64,000 nt of DNA from Burkholderiales bacterium (GTDB lineage: Bacteria > Pseudomonadota > Gammaproteobacteria > Burkholderiales > Casimicrobiaceae), in NCBI GenBank assembly GCA_905339295.1, contig CAJPFI010000006.1, positions 1-64,000 on the forward strand, given 5' to 3'. Of the stretch, positions 52,926 through 63,355 are shown in pieces (positions within the stretch are counted from its first letter, which is position 1; every line of letters begins with the position of its first letter). The notes under the pieces were generated by a model that was given only the letters and a program-made list of their open reading frames with translations, ran no database searches and was not told the DNA's origin. A program made the position numbers and the translations under genes.

Positions 52926-53988
52926 GGCAGTCCTAACATGGGGTCAGAGCCGTAATATTTCGTCACCCATCGCGTCCTGTCCATGGGGTCAGAGCCGTAA
53001 CATTTCGTCACCCATCGCGTCCCGTCCACTTCCGTCGAGGCGAAATATTACGGCTCTGACCCCATGTGACGTCATCTGCCTCGGCCACGCGGCGCTCGAC
53101 CGCGTCTACACGGTCGACGCGATCCCGGCGGTGCCGACCAAGGTGCGCGCCAGCGCGTACCGCGAAGTGGGCGGCGGCATGGCGGCGAACGCCGCGTGCG
53201 CGATCGCGCGGCTCGGCGGGCGCGTCGCGTTCTGGGGGCGCGCGGGCGACGACGCGGCGGGCGCCGCGATGGCACAGGAGTTCGCCCAGTACGGCGTCGA
53301 TGCCGGCGCGTTCCGCCGCCTGCCAGGGTGCCGCTCGTCGCAGTCGGCGATCGTGATCGACGCGGGCGGCGAGCGGCTGATTGTCTCGCATCACGGCGAC
53401 GTACCCGACGATGCGTCGTGGCTGCCCCTCGCGGAAGTGCACGGCGCGGGCGCCGTGCTCGCGGACGTGCGCTGGCCGACCGGCGCGCGCGCGCTGTTCG
53501 CCACCGCGCGCGACGCCGGCGTGCCGCGCGTGCTCGACGCGGACGTCGCCGACGGCGCGGCGATCGACGAGCTGCTGCGCCTCGCCGACCACGTCGTGTT
53601 CTCCGAGCACGGCCTCGCGCGCTGGGCGTCGCTGCCCGCGTCGTCGTCCGAGGCGCAGTGCCGAACGGCGCTCGAACGCGCGTGGGCCGCGATGCGCTCG
53701 CGGGGATCCGCGAGTGCATGCGCGGTCACGCGCGGTGAAGCCGGGTCGTGGTGGCTCACCGGCGATGGCCCGCTCGACGTGCCCGCGCCGGCGATCAACG
53801 CGGTCGACACGCTGGGCGCAGGCGACGTGTTCCACGGCGCGTACGCGCTCGCGATCGCGCAGCGGCGCGACATCGCCTCCGCCGCACGCTTCGCCACACT
53901 CGCCGCCGCGATCAAGTGCACGCGCGGCGGCGGACGCGCCGGCTGTCCGACGCTTGCCGAGGTGGCGGCGCTCGCCGCGCGAAGCTAG
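52924..53988 (+). CDS. PfkB family carbohydrate kinase with REP-encoded N-terminus
   Basis: The kinase body (from about 53069) is complete: CLGHAALDRVYTVDAIPAVP, GGGMAANAACAIARLGG (sugar-binding), DADVADGAAIDELLRL, and the C-terminal NAVDTLGAGDVFHGAYALA with the catalytic Asp and anion hole. No ATG, GTG or TTG lies in frame near its natural beginning; the frame instead runs back through a REP-like element to ATG 52924, giving a 48-residue extension with a repeated WGQSRNISSPIAS. Either that start is used, or a non-standard codon near 53060. The sugar substrate is unknown. Confidence 0.75.
   Translation: MAVLTWGQSRNISSPIASCPWGQSRNISSPIASRPLPSRRNITALTPCDVICLGHAALDRVYTVDAIPAVPTKVRASAYREVGGGMAANAACAIARLGGRVAFWGRAGDDAAGAAMAQEFAQYGVDAGAFRRLPGCRSSQSAIVIDAGGERLIVSHHGDVPDDASWLPLAEVHGAGAVLADVRWPTGARALFATARDAGVPRVLDADVADGAAIDELLRLADHVVFSEHGLARWASLPASSSEAQCRTALERAWAAMRSRGSASACAVTRGEAGSWWLTGDGPLDVPAPAINAVDTLGAGDVFHGAYALAIAQRRDIASAARFATLAAAIKCTRGGGRAGCPTLAEVAALAARS
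52937..53067. repeat. REP-like element at the start of the PfkB gene
   Basis: Two copies of GGGGTCAGAGCCGTAA (about 52940 and 52985) followed by a TTTCGTCACCCATCGCGTC unit, then the inverted end ATTACGGCTCTGACCCC (53047-53063). It is the same class as the element at 48927-49102 with CCG instead of CTG. It lies in the divergent gap between the small acetyltransferase and the PfkB kinase. Confidence 0.9.
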
Positions 53989-54175
53989 CGCCCGGGCCCA
54001 GAACGTCGCTGCGCGAACGCGGACGGCAATCGGCGCGTGGCATGGTCGCCGCGCCGGCCGGGTCTCCGGCTATCCGCGGCGCACGCCTTCGGGTCCTGCG
54101 CCATGTCTGCCGACCCTGCACGCGGCGCCCGCGTTCGCGCCGCCCGGTGTCGCAAGGGGCATCCGGAGCGCGACG

Positions 54176-55108
54176 CTAGCCCAGCTCGCGCACAATCCTT
54201 TGCCGCAACGCCCCGTCCGGCAGCCGCCCGGTCAGCGCGCCGACGTTCTCGCGCAGGTGCGCCGCCTGCGACGTCGCGGGGATCGCGCAGGTCACCGCCG
54301 GGTGGGACACGATGAACTTGAGGAACACCTGCGCCCAGTTCGCGCAGTCGATTTCGGCCGCCCACGCGGGCAGCGCGCGCCCGCGCACGCGATCGAACAG
54401 CGCGCCGCCGTCGAACGGTCGGTTCGCGATCACTGCGGCACCGCGGTCGCGCGCGAGGGGCAGCAGGCGGGGCTCGGCGTCGCGATCGGCCACGCTGTAG
54501 GTGAACTGCACGAAGTCGAACGCGACCTCGCGCATCGCGCGCTCGAGCTCGTCGTGGCGGCGGCCATGCGACGTCGTGATGCCGAGGTAGCGGATGCGCC
54601 CCTCGCGCTTCATCGCGGCGAGCGTGGGCAGGTGCGTGCGCCAGTCGAGCAGGTTGTGGACCTGCACGAGGTCGAGACGCTCGAGCCCCCACAGCGACCG
54701 CGACCGCTCGACCTGCCGCTCGCCGGCCCAGCGCCCGAACGTCCAGATCTTGGTCGCCGAGAACATCGGGGGCCGCCGCAGCTCTCCGGCCAGCTCGCCG
54801 ATCACCGCCTCCGCCGAGCCGTACATCGGCGACGAGTCGACCACACGCCCGCCCGCGGCGAGGAAGTCGCGCAGCACGGAAAGCAATTCGGCGCGCGACG
54901 CGACCGAGTCGCCCACGTCGAACGTGATCCATGTGCCGAGCCCGATGACCGGCACGCGCTCGCCGGTCGACGGGATCGGGCGCGTGTGGATCGCGCCGCC
55001 GGTCGCCGCGGCCGACCGCCGCGGGAGCGCAAGCGTCGCGGCCGTGCCCGCGAGCGCGGCCAGCGCGCGGCGGCGCGCCGGATCTGGCGGGAGGTCGGCG
55101 ACGGACAT
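54176..55108 (-). CDS. aldo/keto reductase, exported
   Basis: 310 residues from ATG 55108. The N-terminus DPARRRALAALAGTAATLALP is Tat-like (RRRALA) and suggests export. The TIM-barrel core has IPSTGERVPVIGLGTWITFDV, the catalytic Asp/Tyr region RVVDSSPMYGSAEAVIG, VQVHNLLDW and a C-terminal CAIPATSQAAHLRENV (NADPH-binding). Exported members of this family are known. The active-site Lys is SATKIW and the His is VQVHNL. Confidence 0.87.
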   Translation of the reverse strand: MSVADLPPDPARRRALAALAGTAATLALPRRSAAATGGAIHTRPIPSTGERVPVIGLGTWITFDVGDSVASRAELLSVLRDFLAAGGRVVDSSPMYGSAEAVIGELAGELRRPPMFSATKIWTFGRWAGERQVERSRSLWGLERLDLVQVHNLLDWRTHLPTLAAMKREGRIRYLGITTSHGRRHDELERAMREVAFDFVQFTYSVADRDAEPRLLPLARDRGAAVIANRPFDGGALFDRVRGRALPAWAAEIDCANWAQVFLKFIVSHPAVTCAIPATSQAAHLRENVGALTGRLPDGALRQRIVRELG

Positions 55109-55166
55109 GGCGTCGGGGCGTCCTACCGGGAGATCGCGCCGTGTCGCGCGAGTTCCGTGGCGCGCT

Positions 55167-56732
55167 TCACTTCCCGGCGCGCGCGAAATAGCGCTCGAGC
55201 AGGAACGCGTCGTCGAAGTGGCGGCGGCCGACGAACGCGGTCGCGTGGCGGCCCCATTGCCGCATCGCGCCCGGGCTTTCGATGCCGCTGATCCACAACG
55301 CATGGCGTTCCGGGCGCTCGGTGCCGGCGACGATGCCGTTCGCGCCGAAGAGGCTCGCGCTGCCACCCTTCCCATCGGGCAAGGTCCGCAGCGACGCCTC
55401 CGGCTCGAGCGTGTAGGCGTTCGCGCCCGCCGCGGCCGCTGCCGCTGCCGCGCCCGCGGGCGAGTCGAGCGGCGTCACCCGGCGCAGGTAGTGCGTGCCG
55501 GATTCGAGGTCCAGGCGCACACGCGTCCCGGCCGCCAGCTCGGGCAGCGACTGCACGACGAGCGCGCCTTCCTCGACGGTCGGCTCGGAGGGCCGGGACG
55601 CGAGCCGTGCGGTCGGGACGAACTGGTGGTAGCAGCCGCACGGATGGATCGTGTCGAACGCGAGCGGCGCGCCGTCGCGGTCGAGCGTCACGCGCCACAC
55701 GAGGCCGTCGAGGCGGCCGGCGAGCGGGTCGCCCGCGAAGCGCGGCGGGCGTTGCGCGAACCACACCGTGTAGACCAGTTGCGGCAGCAGCGCGCCGTCG
55801 AAGCGCGTCCAGGCGAGCCGCACGAAGACAACCGGTCGCGCGGGATCGACATCGGGCACGCCGTCGGCGCGGCGCAGGGGATGGCCGGGCAGGTCGTCGG
55901 GGCCGGCGGTGTCGATCGCGAAGTCGGGCGCATGGGACGCGAACAGCGCGTCGAGGGCCGCTGCGTCGACGCGCGCGAGCGGCGGCAGCGATTCGGCGGC
56001 GACCATCGACGCCACCGTGCGCCGGATCGCGTCGGGCGCCATCGCGTTCGCGCGCGAGGGCCGATGAACGACGATCGTCCCGCGCGGCGGATCGCCGGCA
56101 CGCGCGAACGCCTCCAGCGTGTCGCGTTCGTAGAGCCGCACGCCCAGCGCGAGAGCGAAGCCCGTGAGCGGATAGAGGCCGAGCGCGCGCCACGCATCGC
56201 GATAGTCGTCGGGCACCGTCGCGTTCGCGACCAGCCACGCGCGGCCGTGCGGCACGGCAAGGTCGAGTGCGAGCACGCGCTCGGCGCACGCGTCGACGCG
56301 GCCGGCCAGCGTGTCGTCCGCCACGGTCCCGCCGGGCAGGGCGCGCGACGTCTCGCCGAGTCGCGCGCGCACTTCCGCCGGCAGGTTCGCGAGCTCGACC
56401 GCGCGCGCGTCGCGGTCGAGTGCGCGCATCGCGTCCACCCATCCGCCGAAGCGCTCGGCGTCCATCGGCGGATGGGCGTAGGACGCGAGGAGCCGGTCGA
56501 CCCGCAGCGTGCGAAAGCCCCGTACGCGCGCACGGCCGCCGTCGCCCGTGCCGGCGCGCTCGACGGCCGCGTCCATCGCGCCGATCAGCGCCGCGCACGC
56601 GGCATCGGCGCCCGAGGCGACATTCGCGTCCGGCGCCGGCGGCGGCGAGGCGCACGCGGCGAGGAGCCCCGCGACACATCCCGCGGCGAGGCGGGCGCGA
56701 TGTCCGGACGGACGGAAGGGTGTCAGGCGCAT
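55167..56732 (-). CDS. large hypothetical lipoprotein
   Basis: 521 residues from ATG 56732, with signal and lipobox ARLAAGCVAGLLAACASPPP. Recognisable stretches: RGFRTLRVDRLLASYAHPPMD near the N-terminus, PDDYRDAWRALGLYPLTGFALALGV, PVVFVRLAWTRFDGALLPQLVYTVWF, IHPCGCYHQFVPTARL and RHALWISGIESPGAMRQWGRHA near the end. It appears to be one large envelope protein without a family I can name. HPCGCYHQF may form a metal site. It is 58 bases from the aldo/keto reductase, with which it may be co-transcribed. Confidence 0.6.
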   Translation of the reverse strand: MRLTPFRPSGHRARLAAGCVAGLLAACASPPPAPDANVASGADAACAALIGAMDAAVERAGTGDGGRARVRGFRTLRVDRLLASYAHPPMDAERFGGWVDAMRALDRDARAVELANLPAEVRARLGETSRALPGGTVADDTLAGRVDACAERVLALDLAVPHGRAWLVANATVPDDYRDAWRALGLYPLTGFALALGVRLYERDTLEAFARAGDPPRGTIVVHRPSRANAMAPDAIRRTVASMVAAESLPPLARVDAAALDALFASHAPDFAIDTAGPDDLPGHPLRRADGVPDVDPARPVVFVRLAWTRFDGALLPQLVYTVWFAQRPPRFAGDPLAGRLDGLVWRVTLDRDGAPLAFDTIHPCGCYHQFVPTARLASRPSEPTVEEGALVVQSLPELAAGTRVRLDLESGTHYLRRVTPLDSPAGAAAAAAAAGANAYTLEPEASLRTLPDGKGGSASLFGANGIVAGTERPERHALWISGIESPGAMRQWGRHATAFVGRRHFDDAFLLERYFARAGK

Positions 56733-56881
56733 GGCGACGCACGACGGTCGCGGCGGAGCCGCGCACGGCAGCCGCACGGCGTGCACGCCCAGCATACCGT
56801 GGCGTCCCGCCTCGCGCAGTCGGCGCCTCGCACGCGCATGCGCCGGTACGATGCTCCCGCGCCCGTCGGGCGACCGGCCCG

Positions 56882-57600
56882 GTGACCGACCCCGCGCCCG
56901 ACGCGTTCTCGAGCGACCGCGCCGGCAACTTCCACGCGCTCCTGCGCGAGCTCGCTTCCGGTGACGGCGTTCAGGCCGGCCGCGTCATCGTCGTGCGACT
57001 GCCGGCGGGATCGATCAACGCGCGCTTCGTCGCGCTGCCGCGGCCGAGGGGCCTCGCGGCGGACGCCAGCCGAATCCTCGTCGGACCGCGCAGCCGCGTG
57101 CACGCCTACCGCAACGTGCCCGCGATCGCCGCGCGCCTCGACCCGTCGGACGCCCACGACGCGGTCTGCGTGCTGCGCAACTTGCATGTGGCCGGGCACG
57201 TCGACATCCACGAAATGGCGTTCGCAGGCAGCGAGGGCCGGCAGGTCAACACGCGGTTCTCGTGCCTGCGCACGCTCGACAACGACCACAGCTTCGTGCC
57301 GCGCCGGCGGCCGCGCTTCGTGTCGGTCTGCGCGCCGGAGTACCGCTGCCACCTGAACGCGCCCGTGATGGGCGGCGCCAGGCCGCGCTGCCTGACCGCG
57401 CTGGGCGAGAGCAACGTGCGCGAGGGGTGACGGGCGGGCAAGCGCCGCGGCGGCAGTGTGATGGACGTCGAGACCGGCGCGATCGTCGCGCGGGGCCGGT
57501 CGATGCCCCATTCGCCGCACCTCTATCGCGGCCGGCGGTGGGTGCTCGAATCAGGGCGCGCGAGGCGATGCCCGACACGACCTGGGCGATCCCCGATGCG
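56882..57600 (+). pseudogene. decayed TIGR03032/DUF4915-like gene
   Basis: From GTG 56882 to the stop at 57428-57430, 182 residues resemble the start of TIGR03032/DUF4915 proteins: GHVDIHEMAFAG, VNTRFSCLRTLDNDHSFVP and PEYRCHLNAPVM. The usual family continues with a tryptophan where a TGA now stands (REG-stop-RAGK). In the same frame after the TGA the similarity goes on as GGSVMDVETGAIVARGRSMP and HSPHLYRGRRWVLESG, then is lost near 57560. I infer a nonsense mutation followed by a large internal or 3' deletion. Confidence 0.65.
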
Positions 57601-58089
57601 CCGTTTACCGAAGTCGGGCACTGACGGCCGGCAGCCGCAGCGGCGGTCGACCCCGCCCCCACCCGTCGAGGCGCCGGGACGCATGAGTGACATCGCACCG
57701 TCCGGGCTGGAGACGTGCGGCTACCGCCTGTCCCCGGACGACGGCCGCGTGCCGCCGGACGTTCGCGACGGGAGGGTCGGGATGTGGCTCGCAGCTGCCC
57801 CGGCGTGGCGAGCGCCGCGCTCGAGGCCGCGATCGCGCGGCCGCGCGGCCGCCCGCATGCCGGGTCCGTGGATGGTCGGCCTCCTCTCCGCGCTGCTCGG
57901 CTTCCTCGGGTCGGTCCGCGGCCGAAGAAGGTTGGCGCAGTCGGCGGGGTTGTCCTGTCCCCGCCCGGGCGCCGGGCCGCCCCGGCGCGGGGTCCTTGAT
58001 CCCGCTCACGGTTCCGGTGCGGGGACGGCGGGTATCATCGTCCGGGGGCGTCCTTCGAGGCGTCTCGCCACGATCCGCAGGAGCTTCGC

Positions 58090-58929
58090 ATGACCTTCCG
58101 TTCCGTGTTCGTCCACCTGGACGATTCCCCGCAGACCGACCAGCGGGTCGACGTCGCCGTGCGGCTCGCGCGCCAGTATCCGGCCGAGATCGCGGGCGCC
58201 TACGTCGTCTCGACGCGCGATCTCGCGCCGACCGCGTCGGCGCTGTTTCCGCCGGACCTGCTCAAGATCCGGCTGGGGACGATCGCGCAGGCGCAGGCGG
58301 ACGCCGAGAAGCGCTTCCGCAAGGCCATGGCCGATGCAGGCATCAAGTCGATGCACTGGCGGGCGCCGGCGGGCGACCCGATCGAGGCCGCGGTGCTTCA
58401 GGCCCGTTACGCGGACCTCGCGATCGTAAGCCAGCCCGCGCACGACGGACCGGATGCGTCGTTCGCGGGAGAGCTCGTCAACGCGGTGGTCATGGACTCG
58501 GGCCGGCCGGTGCTGTTCGTCCCGTACATCGGCGCGGCGAAGACGCTGGGCGAGCGCGTGATGATCGCGTGGAAGGACTCGCGCGAGTCCGCGCGCGCGG
58601 TCGCCGACGCGCTGCCGTTCCTGAAGGATGCCAAGGCCGTCCTCGCCGTCGCGGTCACGCCGCATGCCGAGGAGACCGTGCGCGAGTACGTCTCCGACAA
58701 GGCGGTCGAGGGTTTCCTGCGGCGCCACGGCGTCGAGGCGGCGGTCAAGCGGATGGTGGCGCAGGACATCGAGGCGGGCGAGTACCTGCTGTCGCGCGCC
58801 GCGGACTTCTCCGCCGACCTGATCGTGATGGGCGGCTACAGCCGGCCGCGCCTCTCGCGCCTCGTGTGGGGCGGCGTCTCGAACCTGATGCTCGAGTCGA
58901 TGACCGTGCCCGTGCTCATGTCGCACTGA
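58090..58929 (+). CDS. tandem universal stress protein (UspA family)
   Basis: 279 residues with two Usp modules. Module 1 runs SVFVHLDDSPQTDQRVDVAV to LVNAVVMDSGRPVLFVP; module 2 runs ERVMIAWKDSRESARAVADA to IVMGGYSRPRLSRLVWGGVSNLM. The second carries the ATP-binding pattern G-x2-G-x9-G(S/T) (GGYSRP...GGVSN), while the first is less typical. Tandem Usp proteins are common in betaproteobacteria and are usually induced by stress or stationary phase. Confidence 0.88.
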   Translation: MTFRSVFVHLDDSPQTDQRVDVAVRLARQYPAEIAGAYVVSTRDLAPTASALFPPDLLKIRLGTIAQAQADAEKRFRKAMADAGIKSMHWRAPAGDPIEAAVLQARYADLAIVSQPAHDGPDASFAGELVNAVVMDSGRPVLFVPYIGAAKTLGERVMIAWKDSRESARAVADALPFLKDAKAVLAVAVTPHAEETVREYVSDKAVEGFLRRHGVEAAVKRMVAQDIEAGEYLLSRAADFSADLIVMGGYSRPRLSRLVWGGVSNLMLESMTVPVLMSH

Positions 58930-59016
58930 GCGCGGGCGGTCCGGACGATGGGGCCGGATCCGCGACGGCTCCCCGGGCAGGCCGCCTCGCCCGGCCGCAT
59001 CCGGCCCGCCGGTCGA

Positions 59017-60657
<1,641 letters not shown>

Positions 60658-60708
60658 GGTCGGCCTCGGGTGGCGCCTGCCCGGGGCGGCGCCCGCGACA
60701 AACGCGAA

Positions 60709-60751
60709 GGCCGCCCCTCGTCGCGAGGCGGGCGGCCATCGGCGAATTATA
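60709..60751 (-). promoter_or_regulatory. prfC promoter and leader hairpin
   Basis: On the minus strand TGCTATAAT gives an extended -10 (TATAAT at 60751-60746). Transcription would begin near 60739. The leader then contains GGCCGCC-type arms (60709-60737) that form a strong hairpin about 50 bases before the prfC ATG. It could be an attenuator. Confidence 0.5.
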
Positions 60752-60838
60752 GCAAGGGTGCCGGGGCCCCGCCCGGCACGGCACGGCGATCACGCGATAA
60801 TCGCGGAGCGGTCCCGTCACGCGCCGGGCCGCGCCGCC

Positions 60839-62029
60839 GTGTCCTCGCCCCGCCTCGTCGCCCACCTCGACATGGACGCGTTCTTCGCGTCGGTCGAGTT
60901 GCTGCGCTACCCGGATCTCGCGGGCAAGCCGGTGGTCGTCGGCGGCGGCAGGAAGTCGGTCCCGCGCGAGATCGTCGACCCGGCGACCGGGCAGGTGACG
61001 CGCAGCTACCAGACGCTCTCGAGCTACGCCGGCCGGGGCGTGATCACGACGGCGACCTACGCGGCGCGCAGGCTGGGCGTCGGCTCTGCGATGGGGCTCA
61101 TGAAGGCGGCGAAGCTCGCGCCCGACGCGATCCTGCTGCCGGCGGACTTCGACGCCTACCGGACGATGTCGCGCAGGTTCAAGGAGGCGGTACGCGCGAT
61201 CGCGCCGGTGATCGAGGACCGCGGCATCGACGAGATCTACATCGACCTGACCGGCGTCGGCCTGCCCGAGCACGAGGGCGTCCCCGAGGACGACGCCGAC
61301 GCGTGGTGGCGGGCGCGCGATGTCGCGCGCGCGCTCAAGGTGGCGGTGCGCGAGGCCACGGGGCTCACCTGCTCGGTCGCGGTCGCGCCGAACAAGCTGC
61401 TCGCGAAGATCGCCTCCGACCTCGACAAGCCCGACGGGCTCACCGTCGTGCGCGAAGCCGACGTCCCGGCCGTCATCTGGCCCCTGCCGGCGAAGCGCAT
61501 CAACGGCATCGGCCCGAAGGCGGCGGCGCGGCTCGAGCGGCTCGGCATCGCGACCATCGGCGAGCTGGCGTACGCCGATCGCGCGAAGCTCGAATCCGTG
61601 TTCGGCGCGAGCTACGCGCGCTGGATGATCGATGCCGCGAACGGCCGCGACGACCGGCGGATCGTCACCGAAAGCGAGCCCCGCTCGATCTCGCGCGAGA
61701 CGACGTTCGAGCGCGACCTGTCCGCGAAGCGCGACCGCGCCGAGCTCGCGCGCGTCTTCACGTGGCTGTGCGAGCGCGTCGCCGGCGACCTCGTGCGCAA
61801 GGGCTACGCGGGCCGCACGATCGGCGTGAAGCTCCGCTACGACGACTTCGGCACGGTGACGCGCGACCACACGGTCGACGAGCCGACGCAGGATGCCGGG
61901 GCGATCCGCCGTGCGGCCGGCCTGTGCCTGAAGCGCGTGCCGCTCGAGCGGCGCATCCGGCTTCTGGGCGTGCGGGTCGGGAACCTGGTGCCGGCGGGAG
62001 GCGAGCGCGGCCCGACCGAGCGCGATTAG
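60839..62029 (+). CDS. dinB: DNA polymerase IV (Y family)
   Basis: 396 residues from GTG 60839; ATG 60872 is too close to the catalytic HLDMDAFFASVE. The palm and fingers include an unusual insertion (KSVPREIVDPATGQVTRSYQ) before AGRGVITTATYAARRLGVGSAM. The catalytic acids lie in DEIYIDLTG, then the thumb (PLPAKRINGIGPKAAARLERLG) and the little finger (RETTFERDL to YAGRTIGVKLRYDDFGTVTR). Pol IV carries out error-prone translesion synthesis. It diverges from prfC. No LexA-like box is obvious before it. Confidence 0.93.
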   Translation: MSSPRLVAHLDMDAFFASVELLRYPDLAGKPVVVGGGRKSVPREIVDPATGQVTRSYQTLSSYAGRGVITTATYAARRLGVGSAMGLMKAAKLAPDAILLPADFDAYRTMSRRFKEAVRAIAPVIEDRGIDEIYIDLTGVGLPEHEGVPEDDADAWWRARDVARALKVAVREATGLTCSVAVAPNKLLAKIASDLDKPDGLTVVREADVPAVIWPLPAKRINGIGPKAAARLERLGIATIGELAYADRAKLESVFGASYARWMIDAANGRDDRRIVTESEPRSISRETTFERDLSAKRDRAELARVFTWLCERVAGDLVRKGYAGRTIGVKLRYDDFGTVTRDHTVDEPTQDAGAIRRAAGLCLKRVPLERRIRLLGVRVGNLVPAGGERGPTERD

Positions 62030-62351
62030 GTTCGCCCTGACCGGGTCCGCGGCGTCGCGGCGCGCTCGCCGGGTGTCGCAGGCCCAGCACCCGAGGGCGG
62101 GAACCGGCACCGCGCCGCGGATGGCGTGTTCCGAAGGGTTGGCGCACGAATCGAACGCGGGTCGTCCGAACGATGGCTCACGCGCGCAGGAACGCTGCGT
62201 GGACGCGGGCGGAGACTCCCCGGCGGTGCGCGTCCCCTCCCAACGGGACGTGAATGTGGCTATGATGGCGCACGACCGGATGCGCAAGCGTTCGCGTCGT
62301 CGCCCGCGCCCTCGGGGGCGGAATCCGTTCTTCCGGCCAGGGAGTGCCGAC

Positions 62352-62522
62352 ATGTACACACGCCAGATGTTCCTGCTGCTCACCGGTGCGGCCATCGCCG
62401 TCCCGGCGCACGCCACGATGGCCGTCGTGCTTCCGGCCCCGGTGCCGGCACTCGGGGTCCTCGGCGTCGCGGTGACCGGAGTCGTTGCGCTGGTCATCGG
62501 CTGGTGGCGGATGCGCAAGTAG
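62352..62522 (+). CDS. mini-protein: signal peptide plus C-terminal sorting-like anchor
   Basis: 56 residues from ATG 62352, preceded by GGGAGTG. The N-terminus MYTRQMFLLLTGAAIAVPAHA is a signal peptide. Only about ten residues follow before VPALGVLGVAVTGVVALVI with a WWRMRK end: a Pro-containing start, hydrophobic helix and basic cluster like PEP-CTERM or IPTL-CTERM anchors. A possible -10 (TATGAT at 62261) lies 90 bases upstream. It is either a tiny surface-anchored peptide or a truncated gene. The rest of the 62030-62351 gap shows nothing else. Confidence 0.5.
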   Translation: MYTRQMFLLLTGAAIAVPAHATMAVVLPAPVPALGVLGVAVTGVVALVIGWWRMRK

Positions 62523-62551
62523 CGCTCCGCAGCGCGCGTCCCGGCGGTCGC

Positions 62552-63355
62552 ATGGACGCGCCCATCCTCGTCGTCTCGCTCTATCTCGGCGCGCTCGTCG
62601 GCGGCTTCGCGGTCGTCGGCGTGTGGGAGACCCTGGCCCCGGCGCGCGCCGCGCGCGCGCCGCTTCGCGGGCGCTGGCTGACCAACCTGGGGCTGCTCGC
62701 GCTCAATCACGGCATCGTGCCGCTGGCGATGCCGCTGTCGAGCGCGGGCGCCGCGTGGTTCGCGTCGGAGCGCGGCTGGGGGCTCCTCAACGCGGTCGCG
62801 CTTCCGCCCGCCGCCGCGCTCGTCGCGACGCTGGTCGCGATCGACGCGGTGCGCTACGGCAACCACCGGCTGTGGCACGAGGTGCCGTACCTGTGGCGCC
62901 TCCACCGCGTGCACCACAGCGACGTCGACTACGACCTGACCGTCGGCCTGCGCTTCCATCCGATCGAAGCGGTCGTCACGAGCCTCGTCATGATCGCGGC
63001 GGTCGTCGCGCTCGGCGCGCCGGTGTGGGCGGTGGTCGCCTCCGACGTCGCCACGCTCGCGCTGGGCTACTTCTCCCACGGCAACGTGAGGCTGCCGCCG
63101 GCCGCCGACCGCGCGTTGCGCACGATCCTGGTCACGCCCGCGATGCACTCGACGCATCACAGCGTCGAGCGCGACGAGGCGATGTCCAACTTCGGTTCGG
63201 TGCTGGCGGTCTGGGACCGCGTCCTCGGGACCTACCGCGACCGGCCGCGCGCGGGCGAGGCGATCGAGTTCGGCCTCGACGACGAGCGCGACCCGGCGAA
63301 GCTGGGCATCGCCAGGCTCCTCGGGATGCCGTTCCGCGCCGACGCGCGCAGCTGA
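62552..63355 (+). CDS. sterol desaturase / fatty acid hydroxylase family protein
   Basis: 267 residues from ATG 62552. Membrane helices LVVSLYLGALVGGFAVVGVW, GLLALNHGIVPLAMPLSS and AALVATLVAIDAVRYGNH precede the histidine boxes: HRLWHEVP, HRVHHSDVDYD and HSTHHSVERDEAMSNFG. These coordinate a di-iron centre in fatty acid hydroxylases and sterol desaturases. The protein should hydroxylate or desaturate a lipid in the inner membrane. It starts 29 bases after the mini-protein gene. Confidence 0.9.
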   Translation: MDAPILVVSLYLGALVGGFAVVGVWETLAPARAARAPLRGRWLTNLGLLALNHGIVPLAMPLSSAGAAWFASERGWGLLNAVALPPAAALVATLVAIDAVRYGNHRLWHEVPYLWRLHRVHHSDVDYDLTVGLRFHPIEAVVTSLVMIAAVVALGAPVWAVVASDVATLALGYFSHGNVRLPPAADRALRTILVTPAMHSTHHSVERDEAMSNFGSVLAVWDRVLGTYRDRPRAGEAIEFGLDDERDPAKLGIARLLGMPFRADARS

